This document shows, in pieces, positions 56,461-64,000 of a stretch of DNA of 64,000 nucleotides. Under the pieces are notes generated by a model that searched no databases, was not told where the DNA came from, and was given only the letters and a program-made list of their open reading frames with translations. The translations under genes were made by a program, and so were the position numbers. The stretch covers positions 1 to 64,000 of the forward strand of contig NZ_RBJB01000003.1 in the NCBI RefSeq assembly GCF_003634635.1, in the 5' to 3' direction. The DNA is from Marinobacter nauticus (lineage in GTDB: Bacteria > Pseudomonadota > Gammaproteobacteria > Pseudomonadales > Oleiphilaceae). Within the stretch, counting starts at the first letter, position 1, and the number at the start of each line of letters is the position of its first letter.

Positions 56461-58230
56461 TCAAGTAAATGGCCAAATCATTGGAATGATAGTATTCGCA
56501 ACTAGACCTACCATAAAGCTCAGTGGAACACCAACCCGGACGTAGTCGGTAAATCGATACCGACCCGGACCATAAACCATCAGGTTTGTCTGATAACCAA
56601 GTGGGGTAATAAAAGATGCAGACGCAGAAAACATAACGGCCACTATTAAGGGGAGGGGGCTAACTCCTAGTTGCTCCGATACCGCCAAGGCTATCGGAAA
56701 CATCAAGACTGCAGCGGCGTTGTTTGTAATCACCTCTGTAAACATGGCCGTCAAGACGTACACCATCACCAACGCCAACCAAGGCGTCAGAGGTGCCCAC
56801 CCCAAAAGCAACCCAGCGACCCATTGTGCAGCACCGGTATCTGTCATCGCAGCGCCCAAGGCAAACGACGCCGAAATCACCACCAATACCGGTAAATCTA
56901 CGCTGCGCCTCGCACGGCTAGCCGTAAGGCAGCCACTCACAATCATCGCGCCGGCCGCGATAAACGCCGCCTCCAGAATCGACAACAATCCAGACGCACT
57001 CAACAGCACCATCAAGGCCAGGATACCCAGTGCCCTGGGCGCCTTGCGAAAATCCGGTGGTGTCGAATCGTTCAGAGCGCTTACCAGCAGAAAGTCCCGC
57101 CGGAACCGGTACTGCTCAACAAACTGGTGGCTGGCCTCAAGTAATAGGGTGTCACCCATCCGGAAAGTAATGTCCCCAAGCTTGCCAGGCACCCGTTTGC
57201 CCTCCCGGGATACGGATAGAATCACTGCATTGAAGCGTGTCCGGAAGCGGCTATCCCGAATGGTCTTGTTCAGTGCAGGAAACTCCGGCCCCAAAACCAC
57301 TTCCACCAGACAGCGCTGATGGTTTTCCATTTCCAGTTTGTGAACGCTACCGTGTGCTGGCTTCAAGCCCTGGATTCGACGAAGCTCACTGGCACATTCC
57401 GGCGCGCCCACGAAATAGAGCTTATCGCCGGCCAGCAACGTCCGGTCCGGCTCTACTGCCGTTATCAGCCGGCCATCCCGATCAATTTCGGTGAGGTAAC
57501 CGTAGGTCAGCGCTCGTAGCCCTGCCTGAGCGATGGTTTTTCCCACCAGGGGGCCTGGGCTCTCCACCTCTACCTCTACCCCATACTCACGAACCTGATC
57601 CAGCTCTTCGCTGAGCCCGCCTCGGTCTGGCAACAAACGGTGACCAACCAACACCAGAAAAGCACCGCCCACCACCAAAAGCGGAACGCCCACCCAGGCC
57701 AACTCAAACAACCCAAGGTTAATACCCAGCCGGCTCTGGAGCATGCCGTCCACCACCAGATTGGTACTGGTGCCGATCAGCGTACAAGTGCCGCCCAGAA
57801 TGGCCGCATAACTCAATGGAAGCAGTAGCTTAGAGGCGGGAATCCCCAAGCGCTGAGCCCAGTCCTGAATGGCGGGAATAAACATGGCCACCACCGCCGT
57901 ATTGTTCATAAAACCGCTCAGCACCCCGGTTGGCGCAATCATCCGAAGTTGCGCACCACGCTGGGTTTTGGGGTGGCCCAGCAACAGGCGGGCAATCCAC
58001 TGCACCGCCCCGGTCTCTTTCAACCCGGCAGCCACAACATACAGGGTTGCGATAGTAATAACCCCCGGGTTTGCAAAACCGGCCAGCGCCTCGATGGGTG
58101 CCAAAACGCCAAACACCAGCAGCAGAGCCAGCGCAGACATCAGCACCAGGTCTGCAGAAACACGCGTGAGTGCCAGCGTGCCCAGCACCCCAGCCAGCGT
58201 CATCAGTGTAAAAACCGCCTGCCACTCCAT
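56461..58230 (-). CDS. SLC13-family permease with RCK_C domains
   Basis: A 589-residue inner-membrane transporter. Two bundles of hydrophobic helices flank a soluble middle (about 210-385) with two TrkA-C/RCK_C-like domains. The paired SLC13 substrate/sodium motifs are seen as GTSTNLVV and GYQTNLMVY. Members of this form include sulfate or sulfur-status transporters and dicarboxylate carriers. Because it lies 14 bp from cysC-cysN-cysD on the same strand, sulfate uptake is the likeliest role, by inference. Confidence 0.82.
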   Translation of the reverse strand: MEWQAVFTLMTLAGVLGTLALTRVSADLVLMSALALLLVFGVLAPIEALAGFANPGVITIATLYVVAAGLKETGAVQWIARLLLGHPKTQRGAQLRMIAPTGVLSGFMNNTAVVAMFIPAIQDWAQRLGIPASKLLLPLSYAAILGGTCTLIGTSTNLVVDGMLQSRLGINLGLFELAWVGVPLLVVGGAFLVLVGHRLLPDRGGLSEELDQVREYGVEVEVESPGPLVGKTIAQAGLRALTYGYLTEIDRDGRLITAVEPDRTLLAGDKLYFVGAPECASELRRIQGLKPAHGSVHKLEMENHQRCLVEVVLGPEFPALNKTIRDSRFRTRFNAVILSVSREGKRVPGKLGDITFRMGDTLLLEASHQFVEQYRFRRDFLLVSALNDSTPPDFRKAPRALGILALMVLLSASGLLSILEAAFIAAGAMIVSGCLTASRARRSVDLPVLVVISASFALGAAMTDTGAAQWVAGLLLGWAPLTPWLALVMVYVLTAMFTEVITNNAAAVLMFPIALAVSEQLGVSPLPLIVAVMFSASASFITPLGYQTNLMVYGPGRYRFTDYVRVGVPLSFMVGLVANTIIPMIWPFT

Positions 58231-58244
58231 GCGCCCAGTAATCC

Positions 58245-58844
58245 TCAGTTGCTTTTGATTAGCTCACGCTCTTGCAGGTAAGCAATCAAAGAATCCACAC
58301 ACTCATCCACGGTGCTTTGTGAGGTGTCCAGGCGAATCTCAGGGTGTGAGGGTACTTCGTAGGGCGAATCAATGCCGGTGAAATGCTTAATCTCGCCAGC
58401 ACGGGCTTTCTTGTAAAGGCCTTTCGGATCTCGGGATTCGCAGGTTTCCAGCGGAGCATCCATGAACACCTCAATGAATTCTCCTGCCGGAAACAGCTTA
58501 CGCACCATACGGCGATCACTGGTGAACGGAGAGATAAAGGCACTCATCACGATGAGGCCTGCATCCGCAAAGAGTTTGCACACCTCACCAACCCGGCGAA
58601 TATTCTCCACCCGGTCGTCATCGGAAAAGCCCAGATCGCTACACAAGCCATGGCGTACGTTGTCGCCGTCCAGAAGGAAGGTATGGTAACCCCGCTCGTG
58701 CAAGGCCACGTCCAACGCATTGGCAATAGTGGATTTACCGCTGCCACTCAGCCCGGTAAACCAGAGCAGGCAAGGCTTCTGGTTCTTGTTGGCGGAACGC
58801 TCGGCGCGGGTAACTTTATGATCGTGCCATACTATGTTGCTCAT
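58245..58844 (-). CDS. cysC: Adenylylsulfate kinase
   Basis: A 199-residue APS kinase that makes PAPS. The P-loop GLSGSGKST is at 31-39, followed by [20 protein letters not shown]. It is stand-alone rather than fused to CysN, unlike the CysNC form common in pseudomonads. Overlaps the cysN stop by ATGA. Confidence 0.95.
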   Translation of the reverse strand: MSNIVWHDHKVTRAERSANKNQKPCLLWFTGLSGSGKSTIANALDVALHERGYHTFLLDGDNVRHGLCSDLGFSDDDRVENIRRVGEVCKLFADAGLIVMSAFISPFTSDRRMVRKLFPAGEFIEVFMDAPLETCESRDPKGLYKKARAGEIKHFTGIDSPYEVPSHPEIRLDTSQSTVDECVDSLIAYLQERELIKSN

Positions 58845-60253
58845 ACCGCTTTACAGCCCCATTCCGGATAATTCTCGCGGATAAACCGGTTCAGGTTCCG
58901 CTCGGCTTCAGTATATTCCCGCTTAGGTGCCTCACCAGCCCCATCCAATGCCTGCGCCACCATACCTGCAGCCACCGTCACGTTCGTCAGGCGGTCAATC
59001 AGAATGAAGGCACCTGTCCCCGGATGCGCCTGGTAATCCTCAACCACCACAGGCTCAGACAGTTCTACATCGCACAGACCAATGGCGTTCAATTCCAGGC
59101 CGCTGGCTACGTTGGTATTCCGCGCCAAGGTGTTCACATCCACCTCTTCCAGCACCTTATTCACAAAGCAGCCAGTCACTTTGGTGCCGATTTTAATGCC
59201 GTATTCGCGGCCAGGTACCAACGCCTTCTCATTCATCCAAACCACATGGGCAGCAAACCGCTGGCCCATCTCCGGTTTCTGGTTGGCGTGCACCAGCAGG
59301 TCGCCCCGGGAAATATCGATTTCGTCTTCCAAGGTAAGGGTCACCGCATCACCAGGCCATGCGCGGGGAATCTCGCCCTCATAAGTGTGGATACCCTTCA
59401 CCCGAGACGTTTTGCCAGACGGCAGCACCGCCAGCTCGTCACCCTTGTGCACCACACCACTGGCGACCGTGCCACAGTACCCACGAAAATCCAGGTTCGG
59501 GCGGTTTACAAACTGCACGGGGAAACGAAAGTCTTCCACATTCTGGTCTTTGCGTAGCTCGACCTGCTCCAGAATGGTCATCAGAGTCTCGCCGTGGTAC
59601 CAGGGTGTGCGCTCACTTCGGTTCACCACGTTATCGCCATTCAGGGCGGAAATCGGCACATAGTAAACGTCTTGCAGCCCCAGCTGATCGGCCAGCTTCT
59701 GGTATTCGGCGCGGATCTCGTTAAATCGCTCTTCGCTGAATTCCACCAAATCCATCTTGTTAATCGCCACGACGACATGCTTCAGGCCCAGCAAGCTGAC
59801 AATAAAGCTGTGACGGCGGGACTGGGTGAGCACGCCTTTACGAGCGTCGATCATCACCACGGCGAGATCACAGGTAGACGCCCCGGTGGCCATGTTGCGG
59901 GTGTACTGCTCATGGCCCGGGCAATCCGCGATGATGAACTTGCGTTTGTCGGTACTGAAGTACCGGTACGCCACATCAATGGTAATGCCCTGCTCTCGCT
60001 CCGAAGCCAGGCCATCAACCAGCAGCGCCAAATCCAGAGCTTCTCCCGCATTGCCCTGACGCTCATTATCCTTATGCAACGCCGCCAGGTGGTCCTCAAA
60101 AATCAGCTTGGAATCGAACAGCAAGCGGCCAATCAGGGTGGATTTTCCGTCGTCCACACTGCCACAGGTTAAAAACCGCAAAAGGTCTTTGTTTTCGTGC
60201 TGATCCAGGTACGCGAGGATGTCTTTCTCAATCAAAACCGATGCGTGCGACAT
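58841..60253 (-). CDS. cysN: Sulfate adenylyltransferase subunit 1 (GTPase)
   Basis: A 470-residue EF-Tu-like GTPase that drives ATP sulfurylase. G1 [10 protein letters not shown] is at about 31-40, G3 [11 protein letters not shown] and G4 NKMDLV follow. The length ends without an APS kinase domain, consistent with the separate cysC. Coupled to cysD by a TAATG overlap. Confidence 0.95.
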   Translation of the reverse strand: MSHASVLIEKDILAYLDQHENKDLLRFLTCGSVDDGKSTLIGRLLFDSKLIFEDHLAALHKDNERQGNAGEALDLALLVDGLASEREQGITIDVAYRYFSTDKRKFIIADCPGHEQYTRNMATGASTCDLAVVMIDARKGVLTQSRRHSFIVSLLGLKHVVVAINKMDLVEFSEERFNEIRAEYQKLADQLGLQDVYYVPISALNGDNVVNRSERTPWYHGETLMTILEQVELRKDQNVEDFRFPVQFVNRPNLDFRGYCGTVASGVVHKGDELAVLPSGKTSRVKGIHTYEGEIPRAWPGDAVTLTLEDEIDISRGDLLVHANQKPEMGQRFAAHVVWMNEKALVPGREYGIKIGTKVTGCFVNKVLEEVDVNTLARNTNVASGLELNAIGLCDVELSEPVVVEDYQAHPGTGAFILIDRLTNVTVAAGMVAQALDGAGEAPKREYTEAERNLNRFIRENYPEWGCKAV

Positions 60254-61167
60254 TAGAAATACCCCTCCCGCTTCTTCTGCTCCATGGATGCTGCACCGTC
60301 GTGATCAATCACGCGGCCCTGGCGTTCCGAGGTAGTGGTCAACAGCATTTCCTGAATAATGTCCGGCAAGGTCGCCGCCTCAGATTCCACCGCACCGGTC
60401 AGCGGGTAGCAGCCTAGAGTACGGAAACGCACCATCTTCATCATCGGCTGCTCGCCCGGCTCCAGCGGCATGCGGTCGTCATCGACCATGATCAATGTGC
60501 CATCACGTTCCACCACCGGGCGCTCCGCCGCATAGTACAGAGGCACAATGTCAATATTTTCCAGATAGATGTACTGCCAGATATCCAGTTCCGTCCAGTT
60601 GGAGAGCGGGAACACGCGAATGCTTTCCCCCTTGTTCACCTTGCCGTTATACAAATTCCACAATTCCGGACGCTGATTCTTCGGATCCCAGCGGTGGAAC
60701 TTGTCGCGGAAGGAATACACCCGTTCCTTCGCCCTGGACTTCTCCTCATCCCGGCGGGCACCGCCAAAAGCAGCATCAAAACCGAATTTGTCTAACGCCT
60801 GCTTCAACGCTTGGGTCTTCATTACATCGGTGTGCTTGGCACTGCCATGGGTAAACGGCCCGATGCCCTGCTCCACACCTTCCTGGTTGGTATGGACAAC
60901 CAGCTTCATACCTAATCTCTCGGCCACCTTGTCCCGGAAATCGATCATCTCTTTGAACTTCCAGGTGGTATCGACATGCATTAGCGGGAACGGCGGCTTG
61001 CCAGGGGCAAAGGCCTTCATCGCTAAATGCAGCATCACCGCAGAATCTTTACCAATGGAATACAGCATAACCGGGTTATCGAATTCCGCTGCGACTTCTC
61101 GAATGATGTGAATAGATTCCTCCTCAAGCTGCTTGAGGTGGGTTTTCTTCGGAGGTGTCAGAGTCAT
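60253..61167 (-). CDS. cysD: Sulfate adenylyltransferase subunit 2
   Basis: A 304-residue PP-loop ATP pyrophosphatase ([32 protein letters not shown]) that forms APS from sulfate with CysN. First gene of cysDNC and the SLC13 permease, with a 165-bp AT-rich region upstream that presumably holds the promoter; no typical element could be fixed. Confidence 0.95.
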   Translation of the reverse strand: MTLTPPKKTHLKQLEEESIHIIREVAAEFDNPVMLYSIGKDSAVMLHLAMKAFAPGKPPFPLMHVDTTWKFKEMIDFRDKVAERLGMKLVVHTNQEGVEQGIGPFTHGSAKHTDVMKTQALKQALDKFGFDAAFGGARRDEEKSRAKERVYSFRDKFHRWDPKNQRPELWNLYNGKVNKGESIRVFPLSNWTELDIWQYIYLENIDIVPLYYAAERPVVERDGTLIMVDDDRMPLEPGEQPMMKMVRFRTLGCYPLTGAVESEAATLPDIIQEMLLTTTSERQGRVIDHDGAASMEQKKREGYF

Positions 61168-61332
61168 GGTCGCCTTCTGTTACGAACGCCAATGGAGAAA
61201 AATTCCAAGACAAAAATAAAAAAGCCGAGAAAAACTAACTGAAGTCACGATCAGGGCAAAATGGACTTCGATCCTGGAAATGTCGATAAAAAGTGATTAG
61301 ATTAAGAAATCCCAAAAAAGGCAGCGCTTAAA

Positions 61333-62301
61333 TCAAAATCCAATATCGCGAACATAATAACCTAAACAGCTTGAGCCGAAGCAGTCGTCATGATCCAGAT
61401 CACTTAAAATATAACGATTAAATAGAGTCACATTATCATCCCGGCAATACTTCAACATCAATCTTTTATTAAAACTATCAAAATACCGCGCGCGACCATA
61501 TTTTGAGCTAGAGAATGTTGAAAAAACAAATCGAATAAAACTTTTTTTTTCAGAAGGATCCGCAATCAGCGGCAGAGCCTTAAGCGCAATGTCTACACCT
61601 TCAGCTGAAATACTATGGTTAGAGCTCTCTTTACAGATAAAATCCGAACCCACATTTCCACCACCCAACAATAGATTCAAACATTTCTCAATAAACTTCT
61701 TCGTTCCTAACGTTTTAATAGCCTCAAATGGAATCACAGAAAAATTATCGCGACCAACGGAATTCGACAATATTTCAGCAATATAAAGCCAGGATATTTT
61801 AGAGGGCTTTATCTCATCAACAAAACTCACAAAATCTATAGACCTTTGCTCTTTGACCTGCTGAAGATAGCATGACTCTATAAAGTCGTCTTGCCTTCTA
61901 ACCACCAAAAGAATCCGAAAAAAATAATCACCAAATATATACTTGATAGACTTGGAAACCACGTCAATCTTAGTGTAAAAGCCATTGTAAAGATCTAATC
62001 CCGAATGGCCCAAAAACCCCTCCCAAGAAAATACAACGTTAGGTTCTTGGTGCTGCGAAAGCAGCTTAATCATGGATTCTCTAGCCGCCGATAGTGACCG
62101 AAGATAAGAGTCCTCCTGATCAAGCTCACCGATGGAAATCGATCTAAAGTGGCGCCCCAACGCAGACTTCGCAATTTCCGACGGAGATATATATGCCACA
62201 CCAGAGTCTTTAAGCTTATCTTTATTAAAAGCTAAATTCTGCTGGATCGTCGTCGAAGCACTTTTATGCGCCCCAATATGAACATAGATTTTTTTACTCA
62301 T
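61333..62301 (-). CDS. Sulfotransferase-like protein
   Basis: A 322-residue soluble protein. The N-terminus VHIGAHKSASTTIQQNLA resembles the PAPS 5'-phosphosulfate loop of carbohydrate sulfotransferases (KxGTTS-like), and RRQDDFIESCYLQQVK could be the 3'-phosphate site. Overall similarity is weak, so the assignment is moderate. ATG start at MSKKIYVH. Codon use is AT-rich and unlike that of cysD next door, a sign of separate origin. Position between PAPS-forming genes and kpsC supports sulfation of a surface glycan. Confidence 0.6.
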   Translation of the reverse strand: MSKKIYVHIGAHKSASTTIQQNLAFNKDKLKDSGVAYISPSEIAKSALGRHFRSISIGELDQEDSYLRSLSAARESMIKLLSQHQEPNVVFSWEGFLGHSGLDLYNGFYTKIDVVSKSIKYIFGDYFFRILLVVRRQDDFIESCYLQQVKEQRSIDFVSFVDEIKPSKISWLYIAEILSNSVGRDNFSVIPFEAIKTLGTKKFIEKCLNLLLGGGNVGSDFICKESSNHSISAEGVDIALKALPLIADPSEKKSFIRFVFSTFSSSKYGRARYFDSFNKRLMLKYCRDDNVTLFNRYILSDLDHDDCFGSSCLGYYVRDIGF

Positions 62302-62352
62302 AGATAATCCAACAAACGCAAGCAAACAATAGATTTAAAATGGTGTCGATCA

Positions 62353-64000
62353 TCAAAATTTCCAAAATCGCCTTAAATATCTAGAGACCAACTTTAATAT
62401 GGACACTTCTGCCCTTTTACTTAATCTCCGCATTTCTATTTCACGAATAACGGTCTCTACGGTTGTAAACCTTCGAGTAGCGACACTGATATACGTCGGA
62501 TAAAAGATCAGCGCCGCCGCAACTAATTCTTCCAGACTCCTACGACGAGTTCGCCTAGAGCAGGGGTGGACATCATTTGTTAACCCCCACCCACCATAAA
62601 AAGGCTGACCATAGCACGTTACTTTTACGCCTCGAAGAAGTGCCTCAAACCCGGTGAGCGAGGTAATAGTATGTACCTCATCGACTCTTTCCAAAAGATA
62701 CGACATGTCTTGATCAAAAACTAACTCATCACAAAATTTTTCTAATTCGTGATAATCGTTTCCATTTTTTCTAAGCCCTGCCACCACGTCCGGATGAGGT
62801 TTATAAAGTATATAAGCACCGGGGCAGTTTCTTCGAACCGCCTTTAACAAATCCAAATTTCTCTTAACTACGGGCGATCCATATCTAATAGAGGCGTCAC
62901 TTTCAACTTGTCCTGGAACCAACACCACATTCGAGCAGCCAAGAGGAGCCTGCCACGTCCTAAGCCCTGTGTTATATTTAGTGATTCCCTTTGACTTAAT
63001 GGTGTCTATTAATTTATCTGCGCGCTTTAAGGTTTGGGGAACAAATACTCCAAACTGCAACATCAGCTCAAGCCTAGATGGACGGGAAGAGTCATAATAC
63101 ATGCCGGAACTGTCTATAATCCAAGACTGAGGCTGAACCAGATCCGCCCCCAAGCCAACCGAACGAATGAATCCATCCTCTACACAAATCGTCCCATCAT
63201 CCGCTGCGGACCTTCCCCATACGACCCGTTTAACGCCCGATGGAGCTTCCTTCTTCCCTTTCTCAACGAGGCTGCTCCCCGCAAAAAAAGCATTGAACGA
63301 GCTCCGCTTCCATCGAGGAATATGCTCGATGTAGAGTGTGCCGGGAAAGCGTTCGATCTGCTCACGCTGAAAACCAAGCCAGGATATAGCACGCTCAGCA
63401 GTGCACCGATCCGCTGTTTCAGGGTCAACGTAGCGGGGGTAATCAACAAGTGAGCGGTACACCAAAGAAAAGAGGCTTATGGGCTTACGGAAGGAGGGAG
63501 GAGCCGTATAGTCATTCGTCAGCCCCCTACCCGCGTAAAATGGCATACCGAACACGTGGACTTCCTTTCCCCATATTAGCGCTTCAAAACCTATTTGCGA
63601 CGTTACACAAAAAACCGCATCAGCTTTCTCTATTAAAGATGGAGGATGAACAGGTTCTGAAATCAACTTGATTCTTGGAGACTCACCCAACCGCGGATTA
63701 GTCAAATAGCCGGACTTTCTACCGTGAATTACATCAGGGTGTGTCTTAATCACCACTTGATGGTCTGGAAAACGCTCCAATGCGCAATCCAACATCCGCT
63801 GGAAACTATGCGAGTTGGCGCCACCAAAAGTTACCGAGGCATCACCGTAGGTCTGATCTATCACCAGCACAAAAGGCTTAAGGTATGAAAAGTCGCTTTC
63901 CCGACCATTGTTATATTTAGAAATCCTTGCATCGCGCCATAGCTTTATAATATTAGAGGCCCGCGAAACCTCAATATCGTCAAGGTCTCTATCCAATAAC
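62353..64000 (-). CDS. kpsC: Capsule polysaccharide protein KpsC-like (5' end beyond window)
   Basis: At least 549 residues, open to the right edge; the family is about 670 long, so an N-terminal part is missing. Two tandem glycosyltransferase units are visible, each with the hallmark pair: YIKTHPDV-like (VVIKTHPDVIHG, LYKPHPDVVAG) and FEAL-x3-VxxxGxPFYxGxGLTND (FGMPFYAGRGLTNDY, YGQPFYGGWGLTND). This repeat is typical of KpsC, the dual beta-Kdo transferase that builds the poly-Kdo linker of ABC-transporter-exported (group 2/3) capsules. AT-rich like the upstream sulfotransferase-like gene. Confidence 0.87.
   Translation of the reverse strand, partial: LLDRDLDDIEVSRASNIIKLWRDARISKYNNGRESDFSYLKPFVLVIDQTYGDASVTFGGANSHSFQRMLDCALERFPDHQVVIKTHPDVIHGRKSGYLTNPRLGESPRIKLISEPVHPPSLIEKADAVFCVTSQIGFEALIWGKEVHVFGMPFYAGRGLTNDYTAPPSFRKPISLFSLVYRSLVDYPRYVDPETADRCTAERAISWLGFQREQIERFPGTLYIEHIPRWKRSSFNAFFAGSSLVEKGKKEAPSGVKRVVWGRSAADDGTICVEDGFIRSVGLGADLVQPQSWIIDSSGMYYDSSRPSRLELMLQFGVFVPQTLKRADKLIDTIKSKGITKYNTGLRTWQAPLGCSNVVLVPGQVESDASIRYGSPVVKRNLDLLKAVRRNCPGAYILYKPHPDVVAGLRKNGNDYHELEKFCDELVFDQDMSYLLERVDEVHTITSLTGFEALLRGVKVTCYGQPFYGGWGLTNDVHPCSRRTRRRSLEELVAAALIFYPTYISVATRRFTTVETVIREIEMRRLSKRAEVSILKLVSRYLRRFWKF

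Noticed and set aside
1-64000. tRNA, rRNA, CRISPR arrays, insertion sequences, prophage
   Set aside because: No cloverleaf with a GTTCGANTC-type arm, no direct-repeat arrays, no transposase or integrase, and no phage structural genes were seen.

Overview
The window looks like chromosomal DNA of a marine gammaproteobacterium, most like Marinobacter. This rests on an MvaT-type (not enteric H-NS) silencer, a polar-type flagellar cluster with FlaG, a glucosylglycerate operon, SelO, a long pse cluster and moderately high GC. The genus is an inference from gene content; no rRNA or other strong marker is present. Almost the whole window is coding, mainly on the minus strand.

Layout. (1) 0.15-3.95 kb, minus: glucosylglycerate (compatible solute) operon of phosphatase, synthase and a GH13 sugar phosphorylase. 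(2) 4.0-11.0 kb: housekeeping genes selO, an AmpG-like permease with a probable ATT start, yajQ, a response regulator with a dead GGDEF domain, a candidate structured RNA, an AraC-type regulator and argG. (3) 11.2-26.8 kb: flagellar filament block fliS, fliD, flaG, fliC (minus), a six-gene sugar-modification and glycosyltransfer operon plus a VioA-like aminotransferase, and a second flagellin on the opposite strand. This is a flagellin glycosylation island. fliC and fliDS have sigma-28 type promoters; the second flagellin has a sigma-54 type -24/-12 element. (4) 26.9-30.3 kb, minus: rfbBDAC for dTDP-L-rhamnose. (5) 30.5-37.7 kb: a TPR protein of unknown function, sbcB, a secreted protein, a REC-CheC protein paired with a PAS-GGDEF diguanylate cyclase, and mvaT. 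(6) 37.8-56.4 kb, minus: surface polysaccharide locus with a UDP-sugar dehydrogenase, a beta-CASP hydrolase, a WbpM-like dehydratase, an initiating phosphosugar transferase, a WbpV-like reductase, UDP-xylose synthase, two glycosyltransferases, Wzy, Wzz, complete pseBCFGHI for CMP-pseudaminic acid, and a Wzx flippase. (7) 56.5-64 kb, minus: SLC13 permease, cysC, cysN, cysD (PAPS supply), a sulfotransferase-like protein and a truncated kpsC. The last 2.8 kb are visibly AT-rich.

How it fits together. dTDP-glucose chemistry (rfbA/rfbB) can feed both rhamnose and the VioA-like 4-amino sugar, and both could be placed on flagellin by the 1207-residue multidomain glycosyltransferase. WbpM/WbpV-type enzymes and the pse set feed a Wzx/Wzy polysaccharide. 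PAPS from CysNDC could feed the adjacent sulfotransferase-like protein at the edge of a KpsC capsule locus. No tRNA, rRNA, CRISPR array, insertion sequence or phage was seen.
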